A stretch of 64,000 nucleotides of DNA from Climacteris rufus (lineage: Eukaryota; Chordata; Aves; Passeriformes; Climacteridae): contig VZRZ01004921.1 in NCBI GenBank assembly GCA_013398175.1, forward strand, positions 555,912 through 619,911. Reading direction: 5' to 3'. Position numbers and translations under genes: made by a program. The notes beneath the pieces were generated by a model. It was not told where the DNA came from, did no database searches, and was given only the letters and a program-made list of their open reading frames with translations. Below, one piece after another: positions 1-12,110 of the stretch. Within the stretch, counting starts at the first letter, position 1. Each line of letters opens with the position of its first letter.

Positions 1-369
1 CCTCAGAAATCTTGTCTGACCCTACAGTTATCCCTGCTTTGAACAGGACATTGGAATGGAGACCTGTTGCCCTGAGTTTTGCAGTTCTTCGATGTTTTCA
101 TTTTTCTGTAACAGTTTCTCACATACTTTCTGTAAACATAGCCATGTTTTTCTAAATGTGTTCTATTGTTTGCATTCCTTTCTCCTGGGCAGAGATATTT
201 GATGGATATTTCCTTTGACCAGTGTGATTGAGGGGTGGTAATTTCTCCCTCCAATCCACAGGGGTTTCTAAGAAGACATATAAATAAAGTTCGCGCCAGT
301 TCTGGCCCAGTCTTGGCTCTTCTCTCTCCAATGCGTGTCTGAGTCTTTCTTTCGTGTCCAAGTGTGACA
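1..369 (+). mobile_element. LTR-like retroelement end, cut by window edge
   Basis: The sequence has a TATA-type motif (TATAAATAAAG, about 280-290) followed by a C/T-rich stretch rich in TCTCT and GTCTGAGTC, ending in ...GTGTGACA at 369. That order looks like the promoter, R and U5 part of an endogenous retrovirus LTR ending in CA. The 5' end is outside the window or too degraded to place, and no target-site duplication can be tested. No coding region is attached. Family unknown; the call rests on layout only. Confidence 0.45.
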
Positions 370-820
370 GAGACCTTTAAAATTTATTCCTGCCTGAATT
401 CTTCTATGTGACAATTTTTCACTTCTTACATATATATCTAAAATGATTGCTACTTATTTATACATTGATTTTTTAAAATTAAACAGGTAATAATTATTCA
501 TTTTAGTTTCAAAACTATCTTGTAATAAATTCAATTCAAGAAAACCACTATAAGGCGTCATATAAAATTTTCAAAACACTGATTTTTAGGAAATGCACTT
601 TCTTTAAATAGATTATAAGCTGTTACCACAGTTTTTCAACCAATAATAAATAGATATTGCTTTTAATGAGAAAAAGAATTATTTCATTGTGCATTTAATA
701 GGGTGGTAACAGGGTAAGTTAATAGCAGCTTCACATACTTATGCTGTAAATTATATAGTATTATGATATTCCATTTTTTTTAAGAAACACAATTTTGAAG
801 AAAAATTACTGTGTAATTTC

Positions 821-1088
821 TAGGACAAAATTTGTCAAATTTTGAAATTCATTTATTAAAAGTAGTTTTCCCAATAAAAATCTATTTTTGAAACAAATTC
901 TCAGACGTAATTCATCTCTGGTATGTCTGTGACCAGTACAAGAGNTAGGACAAAATTTGTCAAATTTTGAAATTCATTTATTAAAAGTAGTTTTCCCAAT
1001 AAACTTTTCCCAATAAGTAGTTTTCCTATTTTTGAAACAAATTCTCAGACATAATTCATCTCTGGTATGTCTGTGACCAGTACAAGAG
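821..1088. repeat. False tandem duplication around a single N (945)
   Basis: Positions 821-944 and 946-1088 are near-identical, both starting TAGGACAAAATTTGTCAAAT and both ending ACCAGTACAAGAG, with one N between. The second copy has about 19 extra bases after CCCAATAAA and one substitution (ACGTAA against ACATAA). A lone N between two copies is the signature of contig ends that overlap but were not merged, probably because of an allelic or read-error indel. Confidence 0.85.
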
Positions 1089-4000
1089 GGCATACTTGGG
1101 TCCTAACTTCAGCAAAGATGGAGACAAAAGGAAAGAAGATGCTACTGCAGGACTTCACAGTCACTAACCTCTGTAGCAGAAGCATGTACCCACGTGCAGA
1201 TTCACCCTCTGCAACTGTAAAGGCCAAACCACCCTGATTCAAATCTCTGCAAGTGTAAGAAATTGTTTTAGATAGGACAGATATTCTAAAGGCATACTAA
1301 GAAAAACACACAGAAGTTAGACTCAGCCATAGAAGCAACTAGGCAAAAGTAAGCACTAACTTCACGAAATGTTACTCATACCTAACAGAAAGAGATAGTC
1401 TGAAAAATAATTCTTCATTTAGCTCCAACAAAAAAAATAGCCTTGGTAATGTTATTTTAAATACAAGTTTAGCAACATGATAAAGCCATGTGCAAGAGGT
1501 AAGAAACTAGCATTGAAACAAAACTCTAACAATCCACCAACAATGTGCATTTAAAACCCATAATTTCAGCTCAACAGATGTAGGAAGACAACCCTTCAGA
1601 TCACCTAGCACAGGGAACAGGACTCACTATTCAAATAATTTGTAGAAATTCTGGCAGACATTACATAGGCACTTGGGACAGAACAAACCACACTGGATTT
1701 AAATCTGTTTAAGTGAATATCTAGTCTGTTTTTGTAACTTCTATAACTGAAATGTTAGACTTGAGAACATGAAAGATGACATATAATTGCTATTTCTTAC
1801 TGCAAATAGTATGATGGATGAATCAGCTCAAGGTTTGAGTGATTTTTATGCTCCCTAGGGTAGACGACGCTTTGTTGGCACATTAAGGGAAAGGTTGCAG
1901 GTACTTCATCTGTCTTTTCTGGTCTGCTAAGTCCCTGATATAAAATTCATAATGAACAAAATGTGGAAACAAATATTCTTTTGATTAGCTACTTATTTTC
2001 CTGAATTGATGCATCATCACTAACCATGTAATCATTGATTAAATAAAAGCTACCAAGTGAAGAGATGCTTTAGTCATTAATACCTTATAAAAGATATCAT
2101 TTGAAAACTACATAAATTTGGCTAATGGCTAATTTGTGAAATGTTTTAAGGATGATGTTTTATATTCTAATTTAAATTTACTTCCAAAGTACTTATAAGC
2201 TAACTAAAAGCTGTGTCCATATATTCTTTTAGAAAAGCAGTTGGGATTGGCAAGAAAAGCATGGAAGATTATGTCTCTGCTGGTTTTAGACAATGTTATA
2301 ACCTTTTGTCTTTAAGTTTGTATGTATTTATATAATTTAATGCATATTTGTTGTATCTGGATGTCTATTTATTCTCTTCTGATGTAAAGAACAAAAAAAC
2401 CCAAACTAAACCCAAACAACCAAAACCAGAAGTGTAGACAATCCAGACTAAGGCAACAAGAGGATTTAAAGATGAAGTCTTAAAATGCTATTTCTAACTC
2501 CAGCATGGAGCACACACCAGTAAAAATTGTGGAAGGACTAACAGGAAGCCAGGAGGCAAGGATGAATCTCTCTATGTCAGAAAAAAATTTCTGCAGCAGT
2601 ACAGAGGGTTTTGTCTGGTCAAGGGATGTTCAGTTTCTTGTTTGCTAGCTCAGCCCCTTTTTATTCTACCTTCCCATCTTTTAATGGCACTATTATTTTT
2701 AACATAGTGAAACTGTGTAATAAAAATTGCAACATTTGTAAAGCAAGAGAAATACACAAACACGTGTGTGTGAGAGGCTTATACTAAACAAAACATTGCA
2801 GAAGCCTGATAGAAGGCTGTTTATTTTAAAGCATTCACACAAAACCTTGAGAAGCTGTTAGCATTAGAGGGGTATTTGAGTTATAGAAGCAACCTGGCCT
2901 TTTCAGGGATTTGCCACTATTTATTGGCACTCCAAGAGACATTTATATTGTTAAATGAAAAGCTAAATACCTGAAGCTGTCAATCGAGTAGTTAATAGGA
3001 CAACACCTGATCATAGAATACTATAAACTACTTGACTACAACTATGCTGTAAAATTCAGGATCTCTTGATGATCACACTAAAAACCTGTTCAGTCTCTAT
3101 AGTCAATTTATAGAAACTCTTCACCTTGTCCAACTAATTATAAAAATAATTTGTTCAGTATTGTTTAGTCCACAATGATGATTCATTGGCAAAGCCTTAA
3201 TGAGAAAAACACCAATGCAACAAACTCCAACTATTAGTCTATAGGCATCTCATCTCGAATTTATAAGTTGCTAATGTTTTGTAATCATAACAATTTCATT
3301 TTAGTTATAAATTGAATTTATTTACATTTTTAAATTTTATTCAGTGCAATTAATATCCTTGATAAGTTTATTTAAAATAATATGTTAAGCTTTGCAAATT
3401 AAAAATGTTTATTATTATATTTGCAATTCTTAGTATTAAATATACAATCTAAGCCTAGAGTTTTTTAAGGCTATCATGCACAATTTCACAAGACTCTTGA
3501 CTACCCATCTTATGTAGGTCTGTGTTAGTGAAGGATTACTTTCAGCATGTTCATGACTTGACATCACCTGCCACAGGACTGATTCAGATAGCTACACACC
3601 AGGACATAACAGAGGGAACTCCAAAGTTCTCTTCTACAAGACAGTGATTTTTAAAAAGAATTTTACTTGAAAGTTTATTGGCTCAGTATCACTATCTTTA
3701 AAATGAAAACACTATTTCTTTAATTTATCTTTTTATTGCTGGAAAATAATTCACTACCATGAGAATCAGGTATGTTGTTCTTCCTTACTTTTTCCAAAGT
3801 TACTGTAAACCAAGCATAAGCTAAAGCAATTTTACATCAGCTAAAATATATTCTTAATAAATTATATTTCTCACTTTCATTATCTGTGTTCTCCATTTCT
3901 CAAGGTCTTCAAATGGAAATTCCACACTAATGGAAGTATGCCTGTCCTTACATTATTTCCAGGAAGAACCAGACTCCTCAAGTGAGTATCTACTCCATGC

Positions 4001-5145
4001 AATTTCAAAACCCATACTTGTTTAGATTCACAAATTTCATGGGTTGCAGTAATAGAACTCCATAATCAGACAAAAGCAGAAGTTTAGCCAGGCACTTGCT
4101 GTCAGACCCACTAAAAATCGTGGCCCAGAAAATTCTTCCATTTCTTCCCAATTTAAAAACTAGTCTAATAAAAATTCTTTCTTTCCTAAAAGAAAAATAA
4201 AATAAAATAAAATGTGCTGAGCTGATGCTATGGTTTCAGCAACAGAAGCTATACTATCTAAATTATTGGATAAGCCCTTAATCAATCAATTCATTTTACC
4301 AGAAGAAAAGCAGTCTTCCACCCACAACATCTGGCGTGTGGGTGTTTTGTTGTTTTTTTTTTTTTTTCCCAAATGCTAGCACATTAAGATGAAATACAGT
4401 TCTTGCCATGCTAGTATTGGAAAAAGAAAAATTATTTATGGTTTTCCTTTGTACCAGAAAAAGAAAAAGAAATACAGCTGATGAGGAGGCAATAAGAATT
4501 AACAATGAATTCATATGCACATATTTGCTACCAGCAAAGTGCTCTCATCAAGGAATAATACAGAAAATAAAGAAGAGACAGAATTAATTATCAGTGATAA
4601 TGAAAAATACGTTAATAATGCTAATCTTGTGTATTAATGATAGGTTAAAACTTCTTCACATAATGCAGTTTTCACATAACTGAGTTAGCTCAATCCTTTT
4701 TGTTCTTTAAAAAAGGCACATCCATTTACCAACCAATAATGCTTCATCCAGCAGTGCCAATGCTGTTTCACTTTGCTTTTCCCATATCAATTATGTGCAG
4801 CTCAAGAAAAATGTAACGCCCACACAGTATTTGCCCTGCTGATTAAATAATATCCCATGTTTAACAAATTGCTCAGATTTCTAGATAAATCAGAAAAAAC
4901 CACAGGCAAGGCTGTTTACACTTGCTTTCTCTGTAGGGTTACTAAACAAAAACACCTGCAACAAGAACAACAGATTTTTTGACCCAGTCTGACACAACAA
5001 AGTGTAATGTCAGTTCTAATAGACAATTTAAAATCTAAAAGAAACATAAAAGAGAAGCAAAAGCAATTTAATGAAAAAAAACACAAAAATAAAGCATGTT
5101 AAAAAATCAAAGTGAGATTTCCTCCCATCAGGTTTATCTAGCTAG
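1089..5145. other. Unique AT-rich intron sequence
   Basis: No gene, RNA or repeat family is recognised. Minor items are an A/C-rich patch at about 2393-2430, an (AAAAT)n stretch at about 4193-4213 and a T homopolymer near 4352-4367. Open frames here are short and unrelated to any protein I know. Confidence 0.6.
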
Positions 5146-5790
5146 GTGAGGAAGGCATCCAATACCTCAGTCCTTTCCATGTCCCCTGTCAACAGGTTCC
5201 CGTCCGAGACTGGATCAGATCAATGTCTCAAGACATTTTGGGATGCTTGGAGTTCCAATGTTGGTGTCTGCTGGGAGGTGCAGACTGGGCCTTGTGAGGG
5301 TGAAACCATGCCTTCCCCCACCCCCAGGCTGGCAGCCTGGCAGAGCTGTCCGTCAATCCATCAATCCATCAATCCATCAGTGAATCCACCAATCACACAC
5401 TGGGGAGCTGCCAGCCCAGCCTCTGCTTGGCTGAACAACCAGAAGTCCCCCAGAGGGAGGCCCATGGAGGGCCTGGGGATTAAAAGACGCCATGTGCTCC
5501 CTTCATGTCTGAGCCTGCTGGCTTTGGTTCCACCTTGTGTGTGCTGCACCCCCAGGAGGTGGTAACTATATGTATAGTTTTTTATATGTCTTCTGTCTTT
5601 CTCTCTTCTTCTAATCCCCTTTCCTGGAACTTTTTGGGTAACCTAATATCTTAAGGGTTTAAAGGTTTGTAAGTTAAATGGGCTAAGTTGATGCCAAGTT
5701 AATACTATAAGTGGTTTTGTGTTGAATTTGGAGTTATATCTAATCCTTTGTCAAAGTTCCTTCTTTTTCTGTGTTTTGCCAGTGAACTTG
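5146..5790 (+). mobile_element. GC-rich LTR-like block with downstream T-rich part
   Basis: A sharply GC-richer island (about 5146-5565) sits in AT-rich intron. It contains a small AATCCATC tandem array (about 5353-5395) and a TATA-like GGGGATTAAAAGACGCC at about 5476-5492. A pyrimidine-rich stretch follows. This order resembles an LTR promoter followed by R/U5. A 139-codon frame runs through it (5146-5565), but it has the composition of the repeat and no recognised domain. The boundaries are approximate, and a non-LTR origin cannot be excluded. Confidence 0.4.
5353..5395. repeat. Short AATCCATC tandem array
   Basis: Four to five imperfect copies of an 8-base unit (TCAATCCA / TGAATCCA) lie inside the GC-rich block. 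Tandem units of this kind are common in LTR U3 regions. Confidence 0.7.
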
Positions 5791-6860
5791 TGTGTATTTG
5801 TGACCTCTTGAGAACATCTGGTTGTTATTTCTCCTTGTGCCAAACTAGAACCCCAGTTTACTTGCTGTGCATGTAAATGTTCAGGGTGTTAAAGTTCCCT
5901 TCCTCCTGCACCAGCAGGTCCACATTTTCCCCTGATCTTTCTTTCATTGTACATCTATAAGCCTTTTTTATTGTTTTTATTAACACTCTTCAGACTTTAC
6001 TTCAAGTGGGCTTTGGCTTTTGTAAGCCCAGCCTTGCATGCTCAGATTGTTCCTCTACAGTGCTTGTGGGTCACCTGACCTTGCTTTCACCTCTTGTATC
6101 CTTTCTCTTTCTGTATAGAGTTTTGTCAAGAGCTCTTTATTCATTTATGCAGGTCTTCTGCCACCTGTTGTTTTACCTCCCTTTTGTCAGGATAGACAAC
6201 TGTTGAGCCTGGGGCAGATATTCCTTGAAAATCAACCAGCTCTCCTGGAGCCTTATACCCTCCACGACCACATTCCATGTCATTCACCCAAGCTGAGCAA
6301 GCCTGTCTGCTTATCCCATATTCAGGTTTGGGATCCTGCTATTTGTCTTTCTGCTCTGAATATTCTGAACTCCACCAACTTGTGTTTGCTGCAGCCAAGA
6401 CATTTGCAATCCTGACTAGCTCTTTGTAAAGCAGAAAGTTTATTAGAGCATCTCCCTTCATCACTTCCTCAGGCATTTCTATTAGGAAGTTCTCATGGAT
6501 GCACTGTAGAAGCTTGGATTGCTTGATCTCTGCTATTTTTGCCTTGCTTTTCCAGCAATTATCAGAATGATTGAAGTGACCTGTGATGACCAGGGCCTGA
6601 AAACACACAGCTCTTTCAAATTACCTGAAGAAGGCCTCATCTACTTCTTCCTGATGAGGCAATCTCTAGGAGACATATACAATAGTGTTGTCCATATCAG
6701 TCACATGCTAACCTGATCCATAAGCTCTCATGTAGCCCATCATTCGTCCCCAGGTGCTTTGTCCCATTAACAACAACTCCTACTCCCCACGTTCTTTCCT
6801 GGTCTTGCCTTCCTAGTGGAGTTTTTGTACATTCATTGTAGCCCACCAATCATGGAAGCA
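5790..6860 (-). mobile_element. CR1 LINE fragment (endonuclease region), minus strand
   Basis: The minus strand encodes, with frame breaks, the segment of CR1 ORF2 that runs from the endonuclease domain towards the reverse transcriptase. Recognisable pieces in order are LHESLWIRL (about 6735), a stretch like HQEEVDEAFF (about 6650), then ALVITGHFNHSDNCWKSK (about 6590-6540), AEIKQSKLLQCIHENFL, and later KQGQVT with LTKAKA near 6100-6010. The catalytic GDFN aspartate is replaced by His (codon about 6576-6578), and several stops and frameshifts are present, so the copy is dead. It has no CR1 3' end: the similarity fades near 5790, where the LTR-like block begins. Confidence 0.75.
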
Positions 6861-7432
6861 ATACTGGATTTTTTTTCATTAAAAGTTATAATTTAGATAA
6901 AATAGATTTAGGAAATAGTTTAAACTATGTAAGTGTTCAGACTGCATCATTACATTATTCTTCCAACTGTTTAAGCAATTAATTATTGAATTGCAACAGC
7001 AGAGGGGGCAAATCAATATCTGGATTCAGACTATTGACTACCTCTGTGGTGTGTTCTTTTTTATTCTACATAATACATAAAAACTGAATTAATTGGATGG
7101 GCAAAACTGTAATTTCAATTAATATTACTACGTAACATACATAGCAAATGCTTCCACCTTTTTGTGATTCTTGTTACTTAGGTAGTCATGACAGCATGAG
7201 CTTAATTCAATGCTGCCAAATTTATGACTTTGGATCATGAGACATATTCCCATCCTGGAATTGCATCCCACTGAATGTGGTAGAAATAATATCATGTCTT
7301 GAAGCAGAGCATTCATAAGCCCTTCTGAAAATGATAAATTGAGGATTATGAAACTCTTGTACACTAAATTGTGTCAGTGTGGTCTCCTCATTCTCCTTAA
7401 CCTGACCTTTATTTCCTGTAACCCTGCTCAAG
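6861..7432. other. Unique intron sequence
   Basis: AT-rich DNA between the CR1 fragment and the next LTR-like block. Nothing is recognised in it. Confidence 0.5.
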
Positions 7433-8129
7433 TGATAACTAGCAGTGGTGGTGGTAATGGATGTATCTGGCTGTGATGGCTACATCCAGCTCAAGATGGG
7501 GTACTTGGATAACAACACAAAAAACAGCCAAGGGCTAACTTGAGCAATGTGCCCACCTAACTACAGTGCTGGTTGATGTCCAGCTCAAGCCAGCTTTGGA
7601 AGAAACTAAACATCTGTAGTCAGTATGCAAATAAGACCATAAGTCAATCATTGTACTCTATAAACAGGGGACAGCCTAGGGCCTGCTGAGTTTTCCAGCA
7701 TGGCAATGGGCTGCAAGCCAGGATCTTCGCTTGAGTAGGAACACCACTCAAGGTTATTCCTTGAGGCTGAGAGAATTCTTACTGTTTCAGATACTTGGTA
7801 AGTAAATGGGGAATAAGTCTACTGAACCTTTGAAATCTTAGCTAAGTGGCATGAAGGACTGATTGTGCATATATAATCCTTTAGACATATACTGGATACA
7901 GCTGCATCTCAACTCTACTCTGAAGACCTGAGAACATAAGTGAGTCCTTTCTGAACCTTATGACTCTGCTGGAGGGTTTCCCTGTCTGACCCTGTCCTCT
8001 ATGCAGTAATCACCAAGTGTACCTTGCCACTGAATCTTGCTATCACATTTACTATCAAACTCTGTTATATTAATAAAATATTTTCTTGTTTCTCACTCAT
8101 GAGTGAAGTGCCTGACTCCACCCATGACA
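7433..8129 (+). mobile_element. Possible solo LTR, family not identified
   Basis: The block is richer in GC than its flanks. It has a TATA-like CTCTATAAACAGG (about 7658-7670), later an AATAAA-type signal in TTAATAAAATATTTTC (about 8071-8086), and a closing GAGTGAAGTGCCTGACTCCA. TG at 7433 and CA at 8129 could be the termini, but no target-site duplication is visible. The distance from TATA to polyadenylation signal (about 400 bp) is long for a simple LTR. Alternative: an old non-coding repeat of another class. Confidence 0.42.
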
Positions 8130-10821
8130 TAAATATAAACCATTTTAAGCTGTAGAAGATAAAACTAGACAGGGGTTGGGGCACTACAGGAGCCAAGTTT
8201 CACATATTTTTGCCTTTTCTTAGCATCCATTCATACATTGTGGGATAAACAAGACTCTTGCTCTGAACCAATGTCAGGAGTTTTTATGACTTTTCAGAGA
8301 TGAAAGTTGCAGAATTGCAGAGACTTATTCATATCCCATTTATGCCTGTTAGAAATAAAAAATGCTCAAAGGCTTCTAATATTGAATCAGTGTCCTCTGG
8401 GGTTCCTAAAAAAGTAAGAAGCAGCAAGGCAGCACATTGTCTGTTACCACATTAATTTCTTCTCAAACCCACCAGGAATTCCCCTCCCTCCAAACACCAT
8501 GAATCCCATATAAGTATTTTTGCTTCCTTCATTTATGAATAGCACAAATTGAAGAGCATTCAAAAGAATATTGAAAAATATTTTCTGACATTCTAATTTA
8601 AAGATATCAACTTTCAGTAAAACTTTGAGACAATTTGTGACACTTTTTTTTTAAATCTCAGGAATAACTAAGAAGAAGGGAAACAGTAAGAAATTTTAAA
8701 TGTCAGGTACAACAGGGATTTTTTTCAATTTTGAAAGAAGTACCATATGATTTGAAAAATGGAATGGACACCCCACAGAACCACTGGCTTTTATATTTCA
8801 GACAAAAATCTTTTGCTTTTGTGTAAGCATTGTCAGCACTTGTGATGTGGAAAAGCATCTTCACAGGTTGAAAAGCAGGTATGCTTTTACATTGCCTAAG
8901 AATGAAAGAGGAGGAGTTTAATTTTGTCACCTTTATACTTATGCTCTGTCACTTTTATACTTTATTTATATTCTAAGCACAGGGCAAGGATATTTAAGGG
9001 AATTTCCATATGGGGTGTATCAGTGAAATGATAACAGGATCTAGTTTTGGAATAATTTGCCTATGCTATATTTTCATTATGAGTTAGTCACTTGGTTCTC
9101 TTATTTAATAAACTACATTATGTGGAATGCTGCTAACATTATCCTAAAGCAAGGCAAAGCTTTGCTAAAGCCGGTTTTAAAATCCCTGTGTGGGTAACTG
9201 ACAGCAATGAAAGCTCACTTCTCCTTTGTCCTCAGTGGACTGAGCAGAGGTGTCTGCAAAGCACAGCCTATGTCCTTATGTGTCTTAGTAAAGGATGAAG
9301 CGAATGCCCAATTCCTTCTCTGTGACAAAGAAAATAAGCCTGTGTTGCAGCATCAGGGTGTTGTGGTGCCTGAGGAATTCAGAAGGCATAATTCAAGCTA
9401 CATTAGAAGGAAGTATTTTAGCTACTGACCAAGTTACTCAGGGTGGCCAAAAGTATGAATCCTGGTAGAAGAGGGATAGAACAGCTTAAGAAATGATACC
9501 ACAGAACCAGGAGAAGACATCCCCATACTTCTAATGAAAGGTAAACGTTGCAAGGTGTTTCTGATGTGCAGTGAGATAATGGGCAACATAGCTGAAATAT
9601 GTATTTCCTCCAACAAGGCTGCCAGAGTAGCTTTTCCCTGCATACACATAAATACCTCACTGGAAAATATGAACTTTTTATGCAAACACACTCTGGAATT
9701 GGTTAGATTTGACCATAAATATATAAAAAAAAGGTCAGTCTTGTAAAGACCTGGTCTCATTGCTGTCTTAATGTATTTTTACAGATACCAGAAATATTCA
9801 TTAATTTTCTGCATATCTATTTCCATATCTATTTATAAAAAAATTTCTTCTAATTTTCAAGGATTTATTCAGCTTTTCCACTTTGTATATTTCAATTTTC
9901 TTCTCCAAACTTTTTCAAGCCTCCTTCCACATAAATGCCTTGTTTACCTTACACGTAGTAAGTCTGTTTTCCTGTATTAATCCCTATCCATGGAACAACT
10001 GTCCACTTCTTGTGTAGCAAATGTACCAGAATGTCCCTTGAGAAAGCATAACTCATCAGATTTGTTATTGTAAAGGTCACAGAATTCCAGCTTGAATATA
10101 ATTTCTTTGGAAAAAAAGGGATCTTAGAAATAACTATGTTGTTGTGTTACCTACTAGGCCAGTTCAGAAAAGTAATCTATTTCCTCTGATAACACAATTA
10201 AGTTAGAGTTTAAGAGTATTGAATTTTCAGAATAAAGATTAAGATTAAATATTTTCAGCAAAACACTAATACTGATACTGGTACTTGTACTTCACACATA
10301 TGACTAGAGCCCTGATGGGCTTAAAACTGTATAATAAAATGCTTTCAAGTCCAGAAGTCATAATGCTAAGACAGGATCTTACATGAACAGGGTGAGAATC
10401 TGTGTATGCCTGCATATGAATCTGGAGACTGTGCAGGACAGCATGCAAGAACGAAAAAAGGTTGCTTTAGAGAGGAAAGATTTTCTTTAAAACCTAAGAT
10501 GTGCTGAGAGCATTAAACTAGAACCTTTATAACCTTTCCTGCTGATTAAATTCAAAAGTCACTAGACTGATCTTTAATTAAAAAATTAAAATTAGAGGTC
10601 CTGAAATGGAAAATGTCATCAGAAATGTACACACAGAAGAACATCAGGACCGATGTGATTTTTGTTTTGTGCTTATCAGAAAGTGAGGCTGCAAGCAGAC
10701 AGATTCTAACAGTCTGAACACTAACAGAGTTCTCAGTGTAAAATGTAACACAACTGTACCCCCTCTCTGCTTTACCAGTGCATTTTCTGTATCAACCCTT
10801 TGAAAATATTAGGACTTGACC
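8130..10821. other. Unique AT-rich intron sequence
   Basis: No recognised gene or repeat family. Two overlapping minus-strand frames (9418-9760) and a 73-codon plus frame (9207-9428) resemble no known protein. Confidence 0.55.
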
Positions 10822-11364
10822 TGGTTTCAGCTGGGCTAGAGTTAATTTTTTTCTTAGTAGCTGGTACAGTGCTATGCTTTGAATTTAGTATGAAAATATG
10901 AAAACACATTGAGGTTTTTTTGGTTGTCACTGAGCAGGGCAAGTGCCCCATGCCCTGCCAGCGAGCAGGTGAACAAGAACCTGGGAGGGAACACAGCTGG
11001 GACAGCTGACCCAAACTGGCCAGGGGGATATTCCAGACCAGAGAGCATCATGTCCAGAGCATAAACTGGGGAGACTTGGCTGAGAACCTCCAGTTGCTGC
11101 TCAGAGATGGTCTGGGCATCAGCCAGCAAGTGGTGACCAATTGTATTGTGCATCACTTGGGAGGTTTGGGGTATTCCTCTCTCTCTTTTGTAATATTTTC
11201 ATTATTGCTATTATTATTATACTTTATTTCAGTTCTTAAACTGTTCTTATTTCAGCCCATGGGTTATACCTTTTTCTGATTCTCCTCCACATCTCACCGG
11301 ATGTTGGGGGTAGAGTGAATGAGTGGCTGTGTGGTACTTAGTTGCTGACTGGGATTAAACTGCA
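10822..11364 (+). mobile_element. Solo LTR of an avian endogenous retrovirus (ERVL-like), plus strand
   Basis: This matches an LTR family I recognise from bird genomes. It opens TGGTTTCAGCTGGGCTAGAG and AGTTAATTTTTTTCTTAGTAGC, has a middle with GGGACAGCTGACCCAAACTG and GGGGATATTCCAGACCA, then a TATA-position motif (GCATAAACTGGGG, about 11058-11070). The end carries TTCTTAAACTGTTCTTATTTC and CTTAGTTGCTGACTGGG with ATTAAACTGCA. TG at 10822 and CA at 11364 give about 543 bp. No 5-base target duplication is clear, so the copy is old or the ends are slightly misplaced. No internal retroviral genes flank it, so it is a solo LTR left by recombination. Class III assignment is from memory. Confidence 0.82.
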
Positions 11365-11579
11365 GGTAAATGAATAATGAGGCTCTGGCCTGAGGCAGGG
11401 CTAACTGAAAAGGATATGGGAAACTATGGGATATGATATAAAAATTAGTGGAGGTGACAGACAACAATAAGAGAAGCAGACCTAAGTTAAGGCTCAGGAT
11501 GAAGGTGAAGGATGGCTGGATTTCACAGGTAGTTAAGGAAAAGTTATGGGTGAAGCAGCTGGACTTCACAGACACTTGA

Positions 11580-12110
11580 GGGGAGAACTAAAGCCCTTTT
11601 TGAAAGTGTGGTCTTCCAAGGCCAGCAGTCCACAGGCCACTATGTAAAGCCAAGACTACCTTTGTAATAGTACTGAAACATCAAATGAGTGCATGGATAT
11701 AGCAAAACTGGGACCAGTGGGGGGAAAAAGTAATTGTTATCAGTTTGTTTTGAGAGGAGATGGGGATGGAGAAAGGGAGGTATAAATAAAGGAAAAAGGT
11801 GGGTTAAGAAGCAGGAAAAGGGACAATAAGGGTTTTAATCTGTGCTGGGTAATGTATCTGCCAAGCAGATTTTTGCTTGATCACTGCAACCAGAATCACA
11901 GCAATAAACTAAACACGTTGTTCTCTGCTTGTTACATGAGTACATCTATTACTGTGATCAGGAGGGGGGCAGGTGGAGATACAGGTAGGAGACAGTGTAT
12001 TTTCCCTGGATAGTGAGAGAGCCCCTGGAAGGACAAATTGAGCAACCTGACGTCACCATGTTGGTGACCATTCCAGCCTGATGGTGATGCCAGCTAGCAA
12101 AAACTTCCTA
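11580..12110 (+). mobile_element. Promoter-like block, possible second LTR
   Basis: About 200 bp after the solo LTR, a purine-rich stretch (GATGGGGATGGAGAAAGGGA) leads into TATAAATAA at 11781-11789. A polyadenylation signal AATAAA follows at about 11903-11908 with a GTTGTTCTCTG stretch downstream, and a perfect CRE palindrome TGACGTCA lies at 12048-12055. The order resembles polypurine tract, U3 TATA and R in a retroelement, but no family is recognised and the ends are not defined. Confidence 0.28.

Noticed and set aside
152..361. 69-codon minus-strand frame
   Set aside because: It runs through an LTR-like element and shows no similarity to retroviral or host proteins.
821..1088. True tandem duplication or CRISPR-like repeats
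   Set aside because: There are only two copies, with a single N exactly between them. The assembly explanation is simpler, and the genome is a vertebrate.
5146..5565. 139-codon plus-strand frame
   Set aside because: It coincides with a GC-rich repeat-like block containing a tandem array. Composition explains the open frame and no domain is visible.
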